Assembly (NCBI GenBank): GCA_030849075.1
Contig: JASAOO010003095.1
Span: 1-21,656, forward strand
DNA: 21,656 nt
Origin: Zelonia costaricensis
Lineage: Eukaryota > Euglenozoa > Kinetoplastea > Trypanosomatida > Trypanosomatidae
Direction: 5' to 3'
A program made the position numbers and the translations under genes. This document shows positions 1 to 8,360 of the stretch, piece by piece. The notes under the pieces were generated by a model, which saw only the letters and a program-made list of their open reading frames with translations, was not told where the DNA came from and ran no database searches. How positions within the stretch are numbered: position 1 is the stretch's first letter; each line of letters starts with the position of its first letter.

Positions 1-413
1 GGGGGAGGGGGGGGCAAAACAAACGTTGCCATGCAAATCGAAAGCAAGGCGCAAGCCAGACGATCTCGGTCTGCGCTGTTCTCGATGTCTGGTCGACGAT
101 CCACCTCGAGCCTCTTGCAGCGGTGCCACCAAGCCGCTCGGGAAAGACCTCATTGATCCTTTTTTATGTGTTTTACTTTGCATTCCTTTTGTGGTGTCTG
201 CAAAACCCACACCCACACCCACACGCACACACACACACACAAATACAGCCAGCACCGATGTCACCATGTCTGCACCCCACACATCAGCCTTTTTGTTTAA
301 TTTGCATGCAGATGAGAACGAACTGTCCCACACAACCGCTATTACGGCGTGCGCTACGAGCCCACGCGCACACACACACACAAGTCAGCCCCTTGCGGAC
401 GACGCATCTCCTG
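1..413. other. Intergenic DNA, 3' flank of the SRP72 gene
   Basis: No gene is supported here. On the minus (sense) strand this follows the SRP72 stop codon and should be its 3' UTR plus the start of the next intergenic region. It holds two CA-rich runs (about 205-240 and 363-382). A G-rich stretch at 1-14 reads as a pyrimidine tract in the sense strand and may belong to the splice signal of the next gene to the left. The short plus-strand frames here are Thr/His/Pro low-complexity translations of the repeats. Confidence 0.7.
205..240. repeat. (CA)-rich microsatellite
   Basis: Interrupted then perfect CA dinucleotides on the plus strand, hence GT-rich in the SRP72 3' UTR sense. A second shorter run lies at 363-382. 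Confidence 0.85.
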
Positions 414-2600
414 CTACTCTTGCGCCTGCTGCTCGACCTGCTTTTGCTTCAGCATCGCCGCAGCTGCACGGCGCTTCTGCTCCTGGTCAATGGCGCGCAG
501 CCGCTTCAGCTCCTTCTTGCGCCGCTCCGGCAAATCCTTAATGTACGACCGCACCGACATCGGAATCCACCGCTCGGGGTCGGGCTTGCCTTCCATATTC
601 TTCGCCGGCCGACGCACCGCACGGCGCCGGCGCTGTGGCAGCCCGCCCCGCGCGCCACGCGCCTCCTGCTGTGCCGCCACGTCGGCGGCCGTGACGCGGC
701 GGTAGCCCAGCTCGCTCATCGCCGCCGCACCGGGGTTCTCGCGCACGAGAGCCGCCACCTGCGCCTCTGACGGCGCCGCCGCCTGCGCCCCGCCGCCCCG
801 GACCGCAGCCGCCGCCTCCGCGTCGAGGGCGGCGACGTGCTGCTTCGCCGCGGCGAGGTCGGTCTCGGAGAGGCACAACACCAGGAGCGCCATCACCTCG
901 CGGTCGCGCTGCAGCGACGCGTCGGCGGCCTGCACGGCCTGGATGAGCGGCCCCACCGCGCTGTACAGCCCGCGCGCCGCGGCGAGGTCGTGCACGGCCC
1001 AGAGCAGCATCGCCTTCTTCACCGCGGTGGAGTAGCCCCCGCTGGCGGTGAGCCGCGTGCGCAGGTGCGCGACCGCGCCTGCCACGTCGCCGGCCTGCGC
1101 CGTCCACGACGCCATCGTCAGCACCGTCGCCGGTCGCTGCGCTGTCGCGGCGTCGTCAAGCGACTGCAGCGCCTCCACGGCGTGGGCCAGGTCGCCCTGC
1201 TCGAGGTAAAGCTGCGCGGTGATCAGCCGCAGGAAGCGGCGGCGCCTGCGCTGGTCGTCGCTGCTGCCCGCACCGTGACGCCGCGCCGCGTCGGCCTCGT
1301 AGGCACGCACGCACGCCTGCACGCCGTCTGCGACAGAGGCGGGCGGAGACGACGCCGGCGGTGAGGCGGTGGGCGACGTCGGCTTGCGCTTCTTCAGCTC
1401 CCGCACCGCGAGCACGAGACGCAGGGAGTGGGTCAGCTCGCTGTCCGGGTAGGCCTTCTCCATCTGCTCCACCGTCTTGGCGCAGCGGCCGAGGGCGCCG
1501 GTGCTGAGCTGCAGCAGCGCCGTGTTGTACTGGACGGCGACCAGCTGCCGCGCCGTGAGGCGGGCAATCACCTTCACGTGCTGCGCCGCCTTGAGCTTGC
1601 GGTGGGAGTCGAAGAAGTCGGCGCTGCGCTGCAGGGCCGTGTACAGGATCGAGGCGACGGCGGTGGTGACGGCGGAGCTCGGCTTGTAGGCGAGAATGAC
1701 ATCCACGATCCGGCGCGCCTCGTCCTCGCGGTGGCGCATGAAAGCGACGTACGCCTGCTGCACCCAGTTGCCGCTCACGTCGTTGAAGAAGCGGCGCTCT
1801 GGTGAGGCGGCAGCGTTGCCGACCCCACCGGCCGCGGCGCCCCCGGTGTTGGGGCCGAGCGAGAGACCCAGCTGCGCCTGCAGCGTGTCTGCGGAGGCGC
1901 TGAGCGCGTCGTGCAAAGAGCGCAGCTTGCTCTTCGGGTACGCCGCGGCGCACAGTTGCTCCGCCTGCAGCAGCGTAGTCTGGGCCGCGTCATAGTTCTG
2001 CGCCTCCACCTGCGCCGCCGCCAGGTTGAAGAGCAGGTCCGGCGTCTTCTCCTCCGCCTCGTCGCGCACAACCGCCGCGACCTTCTCCGGCGCGCTGGCC
2101 GAGAGGGCGGCGGTGTAGTTGGTGAGCAGCTCCTGCCTCTCGACGTCGTCGCGGTACGCCCCATCCGCGACGAGCTGGGCGTACATGGCCGCTGCATCGG
2201 CGTACGCCTCGAGGTTGTAGTGAATCTGCGCGAGGAGGTGACGTGCCGCGGTTGTCATGGTGCCGCCGCTGCGGGCGGCCTGGTGCGCCTTGAGCTCTGC
2301 CTTCGCCTCGGCGTACTGCATGAGCCGGTAGTGGCAGTAGGCCTTGTGGAAGTGCAGGGTCGGGTCGCGGCGCTGCTGCGGCAGCCGGGCGTTACCCTGC
2401 GCCAGCGTCTCGAGAACGCTGAGCGCAGCGGCAAAACGGCCCGTCTGCAGAAGAGCGACCGACTTGCACTGCAGCGCGTAGACGTGGTTGGGCTGGAGCG
2501 TCAGCAGGCGCTCCGCCGCCGACACGACCTTTGACGTCTCGACATCGCCGTCGGCCGTCAGCTTCCGCAGCGTCTTCTCCAGCTTGGCCGCTTCGGTCAT
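414..2600 (-). CDS. SRP72: Signal recognition particle subunit SRP72
   Basis: 728 aa. SRP72 forms a heterodimer with SRP68 on the S domain of 7SL RNA and is needed for SRP-dependent targeting of nascent chains to the ER. Most of the protein is helical repeat sequence of the tetratricopeptide type; for example, residues about 40-190 contain recurring A/L-x3-A-x2-Y patterns with intra-pair spacing typical of TPRs. The diagnostic part is near the C terminus: around residues 671-688 the sequence GKPDPERWIPMSVRSYIK matches the conserved PDPERWxP core of the SRP72 RNA-binding domain. It is followed by a Lys/Arg-rich tail (KKELKRLR, QKRR). A Ser/Pro/Lys-rich linker at about 402-425 and an Ala/Gly-rich stretch near 600-630 interrupt the helical repeats. 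The length is slightly above the roughly 670 aa of animal SRP72. The start is the first ATG after a good pyrimidine tract and AG at 2751, with no upstream ATG in the implied 5' UTR of about 150 nt. Identification rests on the C-terminal motif plus the TPR architecture. Confidence 0.9.
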   Translation of the reverse strand: MTEAAKLEKTLRKLTADGDVETSKVVSAAERLLTLQPNHVYALQCKSVALLQTGRFAAALSVLETLAQGNARLPQQRRDPTLHFHKAYCHYRLMQYAEAKAELKAHQAARSGGTMTTAARHLLAQIHYNLEAYADAAAMYAQLVADGAYRDDVERQELLTNYTAALSASAPEKVAAVVRDEAEEKTPDLLFNLAAAQVEAQNYDAAQTTLLQAEQLCAAAYPKSKLRSLHDALSASADTLQAQLGLSLGPNTGGAAAGGVGNAAASPERRFFNDVSGNWVQQAYVAFMRHREDEARRIVDVILAYKPSSAVTTAVASILYTALQRSADFFDSHRKLKAAQHVKVIARLTARQLVAVQYNTALLQLSTGALGRCAKTVEQMEKAYPDSELTHSLRLVLAVRELKKRKPTSPTASPPASSPPASVADGVQACVRAYEADAARRHGAGSSDDQRRRRRFLRLITAQLYLEQGDLAHAVEALQSLDDAATAQRPATVLTMASWTAQAGDVAGAVAHLRTRLTASGGYSTAVKKAMLLWAVHDLAAARGLYSAVGPLIQAVQAADASLQRDREVMALLVLCLSETDLAAAKQHVAALDAEAAAAVRGGGAQAAAPSEAQVAALVRENPGAAAMSELGYRRVTAADVAAQQEARGARGGLPQRRRRAVRRPAKNMEGKPDPERWIPMSVRSYIKDLPERRKKELKRLRAIDQEQKRRAAAAMLKQKQVEQQAQE

Positions 2601-2750
2601 GGTGAGGAGAGTGTCCTTTGTGTTGCTCTACCTGCTGCTGAGTCTGTGCCGGGTTGACAACGATGCGCGGTGAGTTGCAGTCTTCTGCCGTCCGGCCTTG
2701 TAACACCACTGACACTTTGACAGTTCTCGTTTAAATGCTGAGAAGAGCTG

Positions 2751-2785
2751 CTTTGATAAGAACGAAGAAGAAGAAGAAAAGCGAG
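2751..2785 (-). promoter_or_regulatory. Predicted trans-splice signal for SRP72
   Basis: The sense strand has a tract of repeated TTC triplets (2758-2785) followed by AG at 2752-2751, giving a 5' UTR of 150 nt without an ATG. This is the usual polypyrimidine-AG arrangement for spliced-leader addition. The exact acceptor is inferred. Confidence 0.55.
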
Positions 2786-2873
2786 TGATGCTCGACGATA
2801 CGCTACAACGAAAGCGACGCGGGTGTTGCGACGCAGATGACGTTCCCTGCGCGTTCACGGAGGGGTACAATGC

Positions 2874-2900
2874 GCGTGTGTGTGTGTGTGCGTGTGTGTG
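2874..2900. repeat. (GT)n microsatellite
   Basis: Near-perfect GT dinucleotides on the plus strand with one C interruption, in the intergenic region upstream of SRP72. Confidence 0.85.
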
Positions 2901-3251
2901 GTAGCGAGAGGTAGTGAAGGAATACCGGAAGAGAGAGACAGAGACAGAGAAGCATAGGCTAGGAGGGCAGTTGGGCTGCAACTGGAAGGAGCGGCGCGCA
3001 CGCTGCGGCGTCTTTCCTCGACTACTCATCGGCCGCCATTGGCGGCGTATCAAATCACGTTGAGGAGGCGCTCACAATGGACGGTGTGACAGGGATGCAC
3101 CACGGTGAACCGCCTTCGCAGTGACCACAGGGAGTAAAGTTCAAAAACTGTGTGTGTGTGTGACACGTCGTGCGAGGCGCTGCGCAAAAGAAGCGAGAAA
3201 AGCGGGCCAAGGCTTCTCTCTCTCACGCACACCTAATCGGCAGCACTGCCT

Positions 3252-4010
3252 TCACAAGTTGCGGACCCGCCACCGGTCGTTCGTGATAAAGGTGCCCCAG
3301 CGATTTGGCGAGACGGTCTGCTCCGTCTCCACGTTTTGCCGAACCTCGATCTCGCGCCACTCCCGCCAGCGTGGCGAGCACGTGCGGCTGTACTGGCTGT
3401 CGCGGTAGAACATCGCGTAGTGGGCCCCCATCTCACGCTCCAGCATAATCGAGACCATACCCCACACAATGTGGTAGAGCGTCAGCGTCCACATCACGTT
3501 GTACCAGTCGAGGTCCTCGGTGATGCGGCCAAACAGCGTGGGCAGCCACGGATTCGCGCAGCCGCGCCGCGAGCGACGGTACTCCCAGAGGGCCAGGCGG
3601 TACGCGCGACTGCGGCTGGGCAAAAAGTGCCGCGAAAGCGCGGTGCACAGCGCCGTGCCTGCAACCCAGAGCGTCATGTTCGACAGCGTTGACTGCAGGT
3701 TCACCTCGACAACCGTCTTCTTGTTCTTGCTCCAGAGCGACTCGGAGAGCAGCGTGTGATGCGTGAACGTGATGGCCGCCACCGGCAGCGCGATGAGGCC
3801 GTTGCGATTCAGAAACCCACGCCACCCGCCGCCGTCCGTTACGCGGCCGCCGAGCACCACGGCGTTGCACAGCAGCGACATCGCGAACGCCGCCGAGCCG
3901 GTGAAGGCGGCGCAGCGCAGCCCGCAGCACACGGTGCACTTCTGCCGCGGCTCCGTGTCGTGGAACGGCTCCACCGGGGCACGCGGCCGCGACGTTTGGC
4001 CGAGTTCCAT
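3252..4010 (-). CDS. Four-pass membrane protein, function unknown
   Basis: 252 aa; I do not recognise the family. Four hydrophobic segments are visible at about residues 33-55, 70-89, 107-127 and 171-190. Each half has a pair, separated by a basic, Trp/Arg-rich loop (about 130-155). The N-terminal soluble part ends with a cysteine cluster, CTVCCGLRC (residues 25-33), at the membrane edge. It could be a palmitoylation, redox or metal site. The C-terminal 60 residues are polar and rich in Arg, Trp and Glu (RWREWREIEVRQ at about 214-225). No cleavable signal peptide is seen. The frame stays open upstream to 4082, but only through a GTG inside a run of C residues, so the ATG at 4010 is taken. It lies just 7 nt after the first AG behind a very strong pyrimidine tract. 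Good hydrophobic periodicity and position in the directional cluster support a real gene. Cellular location cannot be told from the sequence. Confidence 0.8.
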   Translation of the reverse strand: MELGQTSRPRAPVEPFHDTEPRQKCTVCCGLRCAAFTGSAAFAMSLLCNAVVLGGRVTDGGGWRGFLNRNGLIALPVAAITFTHHTLLSESLWSKNKKTVVEVNLQSTLSNMTLWVAGTALCTALSRHFLPSRSRAYRLALWEYRRSRRGCANPWLPTLFGRITEDLDWYNVMWTLTLYHIVWGMVSIMLEREMGAHYAMFYRDSQYSRTCSPRWREWREIEVRQNVETEQTVSPNRWGTFITNDRWRVRNL

Positions 4011-4587
4011 TTTTGTACTTCGAGTGTAGGCAGGAGAGAAGGAGGGGGGAAGGCGGGGGGGGGGGGGTTGAAAGCGAGACACGACGCTGCGTCATGGAGT
4101 CGTGCGAGATGCGATCCAAGAACGGTACAGGACAAGTCTGTGAAGCGGCACGGCAACGAGGCCCTTCTCCCGTCATCAGGGCGCGGGTACTTCCGCCTCG
4201 GCGAGTTCCGTGCACCGGCGCTCTTATCTCCGCCGTGTTTATTCTCTTCCTGCTTTCCACTAGGCTGACACGTTGGTCGCAGGCAACGGCGGCGGCGTGG
4301 GAGGGGGTGTCTCCGTATAGGAAGCGCAGGAGAACCCAGAAAGGGGGAGAGGGCAGCAGGCAGTCGTTGCAACGGCGCAAAGCAACGGAATACACAAGCG
4401 AGCAGGAACGCCTACACGAGGTCGGTGTGAGTGCGTACGTGGGGAAGGAAGGGGGGAGCAGGGCTGGTCGGAGCGACTGTACGAGAGCCAAATAATAATA
4501 AAAAACAAGAATGAGGCGCAGTGCGCGCCCCCTCCCCCTCCCCACGCCTCGTGCCCTTCACACGACTACGTGTTTGCCCACAAGTGA
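4011..4587. other. Intergenic region between the Qb-SNARE and the four-pass protein
   Basis: No gene seen. The sense strand carries two or more pyrimidine tracts (near 4320-4370, 4440-4460 and 4026-4067). Only the last is directly upstream of the next ATG. The open frames that cross it (for example at 4260-4508 and 3433-4545 on the minus strand) are Pro/Arg/Ser-rich readings of the tracts. Confidence 0.7.
4018..4067 (-). promoter_or_regulatory. Predicted trans-splice signal for the four-pass protein
   Basis: The sense strand has a run of 13 C (4067-4055) followed by a C/T-rich stretch to about 4031. The first AG is at 4019-4018, only 7 nt from the ATG at 4010. The next tract upstream would place an out-of-frame ATG (near 4095) in the leader, so the close acceptor is favoured, though its 5' UTR would be very short. 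Confidence 0.5.
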
Positions 4588-5304
4588 TTACCAGATGTAC
4601 CACATAAAGAAGAGCAGCAGCGCGATGCCGCTGTACACGAGCCAGGCATCCGCCTCGTTGCGCCGCACAATCTGCAGAATTGTGGTGTTTGACACCCCGA
4701 GCGTCTCCAGCAGGTTGCCCAGCTTATTCCCGACGCCGCCGAGCCGCCGTCCTTGGTCCTGCAGCGCGGCGAGCACCTCGCGGCTCTCCGACTCCATCGC
4801 CTGCATCCGCTGCCGCGCGTACTGCAGGCTCTTCTTCTCGCGCTCGAGGTGGTCCATGGCTTCGTAGTTTTGCCGGTACGCCTCGCCGCCTTTGCCCACG
4901 AGGGTGCTGACATTCGCGGCGTAGCTGCTCTGCTGCTGCGCCTTCCTGATGTACCGCTGCAGCGTCGTCTCAGCCAGCTTCACCTCGGACAGCACCTGCT
5001 CCGCTCGCCGCCGCTGAAGCGGGGTGACGTTCTGCGCGCTGCCGGCGCCGGTGCGTGCGTGCAGGGTGGGGCCGCCAGCCGCGTACGAGGAGGACGAGAC
5101 CACCGTGGTGCCCGCCACACCCAGCATCGTGCCTTGAGTGAGCGGCCGCACCCGGTCGGCGACCTCGTGGATGAGGCGCTGCGCGAGGTCGAAGTCGATC
5201 ATCGCGCCGCGCTCAGCCTGCTCGCACAGCGAGTTCAGCGTCTTGAGCGTTTCCTTCGCCTGCCGTAGCTCCCCCTCAACGGAGCCGTTCGCGCCCTCCG
5301 CCAT
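4588..5304 (-). CDS. Membrin/Bos1-type Qb-SNARE
   Basis: 238 aa, a tail-anchored SNARE expected to act in ER-Golgi or intra-Golgi vesicle fusion as the Qb partner in the complex. The N-terminal part (1-130) is helical and could form the Habc-like bundle, with a Ser/Gly/Thr-rich loop at about 60-93. The SNARE coiled coil spans about residues 154-214. Its heptad pattern includes LAALQDQGRRL (178-188), where Gln184 falls at the expected zero layer. The following LETLGVSNTTILQIVRR (199-215) is typical of membrin/Bos1 (GOSR2), in which a LGLSNT-like motif sits in the same place. A hydrophobic anchor (221-238) ends the protein with almost no lumenal residues. The in-frame extension to 5337 uses GTG, not ATG, and reads a pyrimidine tract, so it is excluded. 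Assignment to the Qb membrin group is by motif alignment by eye. A Qb Gos1-like protein is the main alternative. Confidence 0.87.
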   Translation of the reverse strand: MAEGANGSVEGELRQAKETLKTLNSLCEQAERGAMIDFDLAQRLIHEVADRVRPLTQGTMLGVAGTTVVSSSSYAAGGPTLHARTGAGSAQNVTPLQRRRAEQVLSEVKLAETTLQRYIRKAQQQSSYAANVSTLVGKGGEAYRQNYEAMDHLEREKKSLQYARQRMQAMESESREVLAALQDQGRRLGGVGNKLGNLLETLGVSNTTILQIVRRNEADAWLVYSGIALLLFFMWYIW

Positions 5305-5382
5305 CGTCGCTGAATTGGGGAGGGGAAGACGGGGCACCGTGACTATACCGTGGTGGATCTCGTACCCGAGTAGCAGGCGGAC

Positions 5383-5409
5383 CTGAGCGGGAGGACAGAA
5401 GAGAAGGAG
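5383..5409 (-). promoter_or_regulatory. Predicted trans-splice signal for the Qb-SNARE
   Basis: The sense strand has a CT-rich tract (5409-5387) followed by AG at 5384-5383. The implied 5' UTR is 78 nt with no ATG. A second tract and AG (5311-5310) lies only 5 nt from the ATG and is an alternative acceptor. Confidence 0.5.
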
Positions 5410-5557
5410 CCGCCTGTGGGTCTCGGTGAGGGCGTGTGGTGCAGGCGCGATGAAGCAGGCGGTGATTGCGGTCGAGTTCAGCGTTGGCGGGCCGCGATTA
5501 GACCAGTGGCGCAGGACACGACGAACTAGCCGCCGCCTTCACGGGTATACACCTACG

Positions 5558-5592
5558 CGTGTGTGTATGTGTGTGTGTGTGTGTGGTTGTGT
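5558..5592. repeat. (GT)-rich microsatellite
   Basis: Interrupted GT dinucleotides on the plus strand in the 3' flank of the carrier gene. Confidence 0.8.
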
Positions 5593-6644
5593 AGGCAACA
5601 CAGTGGAGAGGGTTGCACCCTTTGATGTACGGAAGTTAGACAAGTGGTCGACACGGACATGGGACTGTGCATCAGCGAAGAGAGAGGTCAACAGAAGAAG
5701 GGGACAGAGAGTGGGTGCTAGGCGTGGAGCACGACACTGGCTGCTTTTATTACGCGCCTCCGCCCTCCTCTCTCGCCCCCTTCGACGTCCGTGCCCCGCT
5801 TCACCGCTATACAAGGAGCGGCCAAGAACAGCCCTGAGCACTGCTATACCCCTTTCCACACGGGCCGCTTGCAGACAGTGACGTGCAGGCACGCGCTAGC
5901 GAGGCACTTCGCTCCCCGCGCATCCACAACACCAACGGCACCGAGCGATCTTCACCACCACCACCCCTTCCTCGCGTCTTTTTCCTTTTTTTTCCTCTTG
6001 AAGCGCCTTGCGGAACTTCTTTCGAGACGTAGAAAGTGGTTGTGACGCCCCCCCCCCACCGTCACCCCCTGTGCGGCGGGGACAGACACAGAGAGCGAGC
6101 GCGCGCGGGAGAGAGACGGCGAGGCAGACCAAAGGGGGAGAAAAGAAGATAACGGGAGGAGTAGGGAAGAGGGCGGGAGACGTGCCCACACAGAGTCTGC
6201 AACGCAGTGGGGAAGACAGTGAGGAGGGGCTGAGGGGTGGGGTGACGCACGTGAAGGAAGAGTAACAGAGAGAAGCCGAAAAGGGCCAGCAGAGAGGAGC
6301 CCAGCACTGCTGCTTTGCTCCTCTCCGCTGACCCAGAGACACAGACACAGACATACACGCACTGTGCCACGACAGATTAGCCGCAACAGCGAGGAAGACA
6401 ACCAAACCTCAATATCTGCGCCAGGCAAAGAAAAAAAAAAGAGTATTTCATCTCATTATGCCAAGGCCCCACTTAGCGTGGAACCAAGCGGCGGGAATGA
6501 AGGCGGAGTCAGAAAGGAAGGAGCTTGCTCGTGCATCGCGCCGCCCTCCGCGCCCCCCCTCCCCTAGTTCGTCGGCATCCAAGCCCTCAACCCCCTTCTC
6601 GGCTGCGCCTTCCTGACCGCTTCTCCTCCCTTCCCAAGCTCTTC

Positions 6645-8273
6645 TCAATCACGCAGGTAGAGAATAAAGAAGAAGAGCCACACGGTGGCGGTGAAGATCG
6701 TGCTGAGGTACATGCAGAAGATCATGCGAGCGTAGTCGCGGGCGTGGTAGCCGTGCATGGCGCAAATCAGCGTCGAGTTCATCGCTGACGGCGACATGAC
6801 GGCGACCAGCATGGACAACATGAAGGGCTTGTCGTTCGGCATCAGGCCGATTTTCACGAGGAGGTGCAGCACGAGGAAGCAGATGGCGGGGATGATGATT
6901 AGCCGCGTCACGACGGTGCACCACGTAAAGATGACCTGCGGCGGCACCTTCGACGTGACGTACCGCACCAGCGCGTTGCCGCCCTTGGCATTCGGGGTGC
7001 CCGAGACGTCCACCACGGTGCCATCGGCGTCGGCCTCGGCTGGGGCCGTCGGGAACGGCCCTGGCGCCCCCGCCCTGCTTGGCGAGGCCGGGTCGTCCTT
7101 TGGCCGGCTGGCCGCTATGGAAGAGCCCAGCACGAGGAGTTGCAGCGGGATCGCCCCCTGGCCGATGAGGGACATGCCGCCCACAAACGGCTCGCCCAGC
7201 GGGCTCATCGCCAGCCACCGCAGCGGCGGGGTGAGCGAGACGACGATGGCGATGATGCTGCTCAGCACCGGCGGGGACTGGATCGACTTGAGCGCAATGT
7301 GGCCCAGCCGCTTCCACCGCTCGTCCTTCACCTTCACCGCCTTCACGTCCTCGATGCCCATCTCGCCGTCCAGCATGATGACCGGCGACGCAGCCGGGGG
7401 CACGATGGGGCGGTCCTTGGCTTGGGCGGGCTTGTACCAGCCCAGCTGTTCCCGCACGGTCGCCGCCCGCTTCTGCAACGCAGCCGCCGTCCGCGGCGAG
7501 ACGGGCTCGGGCAGCTTCTCCTCCTCGCTGTCTCCCTCTGCGTTTTCTTGTTGCTCCCGCGCCTCCGCCTCCTCGCGCGTCGCGCTCGCGTTGACGCTGT
7601 GCTTGCGCGTCGACGCGGCGCTGCCATCGTGGCGGGGGGACTCGAAGGGGTACGAGAAGCTGCGGTTCTCGTAGGCGGCGGCCTCGCCGTCAAGGCCCAT
7701 GTCCACGTACCGCTGCCGCCGCGCCACCATCTCGCTCTCCGCCCGACTCTTCTCCTCCTCCTCCACTTCCTTTGCCTTGGCATAGCCGATAAGCGGATCG
7801 CCAATCGCCCAGAGCCCGATCGAGCAGACGACGTTGTACAGGAAGATGTACGACTGCGCCTTGACGACCGCGGCGCCGGTGAACCAGTCAACGCCTTTGA
7901 GGTTGAGCAGCACACTCACTGGAAACGTCAGTCCATTCTGGAAGGTGCTGGCGAGAATCACGACGAAGCGGTACTCCTTCGTTAGTAGAGCGCTGACGAG
8001 CACCGAGGAGAGAAAGCCGAGCGTCATGGGCAGGAAGGCAAACAGCGGAGCCCAGTAAAACTCGCGGAGCTGCTCCCACGTGACGTTCAGGCAGAGGTTG
8101 GCGAAGAGCAAGCACGGGAGAAAGACCTTCATGGCGATGTAGCTGAGCCCCTTCTGGCTCGTCTCGGGATTGGAAAAGTAACGCGAGACGAACATGCCGG
8201 CCACGGAGCAGAGCATGATCTTGCCTACCGTCGTGGCCGTGATGATCATCAACCCAACGTAGATGTTCACCAT
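6645..8273 (-). CDS. PIN/auxin-efflux-carrier family membrane transporter
   Basis: 542 aa. The layout is that of the membrane transport protein family that includes plant PIN/PILS and bacterial malonate permeases. There are about five hydrophobic segments in the N-terminal half (roughly 8-30, 44-62, 72-96, 101-123, 134-158) and five in the C-terminal half (roughly 332-352, 362-388, 444-472, 482-507, 515-540). A hydrophilic loop of about 165 residues (165-330) separates them. Family-like motifs include KVFLPCLLF (49-57), FQNGLTFPVSVL (111-122) and, in the C-terminal half, the Pro/Ser/Asn pattern VAVMSPSAMNSTLICAM (490-506). The central loop is acidic and Glu/Arg-rich (VEEEEKSRAESE) and may be regulatory. 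A second soluble insert at about 390-440 is Pro/Ala/Asp-rich and splits the C-terminal bundle. Substrate and membrane cannot be deduced; trypanosomatids are not known to use auxin. The frame continues to 8621 only upstream of the ATG, through poly-pyrimidine-encoded Pro/Ser, so the start is set at 8273. Confidence 0.85.
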   Translation of the reverse strand: MVNIYVGLMIITATTVGKIMLCSVAGMFVSRYFSNPETSQKGLSYIAMKVFLPCLLFANLCLNVTWEQLREFYWAPLFAFLPMTLGFLSSVLVSALLTKEYRFVVILASTFQNGLTFPVSVLLNLKGVDWFTGAAVVKAQSYIFLYNVVCSIGLWAIGDPLIGYAKAKEVEEEEKSRAESEMVARRQRYVDMGLDGEAAAYENRSFSYPFESPRHDGSAASTRKHSVNASATREEAEAREQQENAEGDSEEEKLPEPVSPRTAAALQKRAATVREQLGWYKPAQAKDRPIVPPAASPVIMLDGEMGIEDVKAVKVKDERWKRLGHIALKSIQSPPVLSSIIAIVVSLTPPLRWLAMSPLGEPFVGGMSLIGQGAIPLQLLVLGSSIAASRPKDDPASPSRAGAPGPFPTAPAEADADGTVVDVSGTPNAKGGNALVRYVTSKVPPQVIFTWCTVVTRLIIIPAICFLVLHLLVKIGLMPNDKPFMLSMLVAVMSPSAMNSTLICAMHGYHARDYARMIFCMYLSTIFTATVWLFFFILYLRD

Positions 8274-8278
8274 TGTTG

Positions 8279-8325
8279 CTTTTTTTTGGGGGGGTAGAGA
8301 GAGGGAAGGGGGAGGGGGGGGGCCC
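8279..8325 (-). promoter_or_regulatory. Predicted trans-splice signal for the carrier
   Basis: A dense C/T tract in the sense strand (8325-8288), then a short A run and AG at 8280-8279, 5 nt before the ATG at 8273. An earlier AG in the sense strand near 8335 would give a 5' UTR of about 60 nt without a new ATG. Which one is used cannot be told. Confidence 0.45.
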
Positions 8326-8343
8326 TCTTTCTGAAATGCGGAT

Positions 8344-8360
8344 GTGTGTGTGTGTGTGTG
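8344..8360. repeat. (GT)n microsatellite
   Basis: Perfect GT dinucleotides on the plus strand close to the carrier's predicted splice signal. Confidence 0.8.

Larger units (their letters stand above)
2601..3251. other. Intergenic region between the four-pass protein and SRP72
   Basis: No gene seen. In the sense direction it starts with the 3' UTR of the gene ending at 3252 and ends with the SRP72 splice signal. It contains a GT run at about 2874-2900 and a short one at about 3149-3161. Small frames here are repeat translations (HTHTHT, SSSSS). Confidence 0.7.
5305..6644. other. Intergenic region, 1.3 kb, between the carrier and the Qb-SNARE
   Basis: No gene can be supported. In the sense direction it is the 3' UTR of the carrier followed by the SNARE splice region. 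Long sense-strand pyrimidine tracts lie at about 6085-6180 and 6225-6300, far from the SNARE ATG, and may direct polyadenylation or alternative splicing. A GT run lies at about 5558-5592. The minus-strand frame at 5539-5892 starts with GTG and is rich in Arg/His repeats, so it is not called. Confidence 0.65.

Noticed and set aside
26..770. Plus-strand frames at the left edge
   Set aside because: They translate CA repeats (HTHTHT) and then the antisense of SRP72.
3433..4545. Minus-strand frame of 370 codons overlapping the four-pass protein in another frame
   Set aside because: Lacks any membrane pattern or family motif, is Arg/Pro/His-rich, and crosses the splice region of the four-pass gene.
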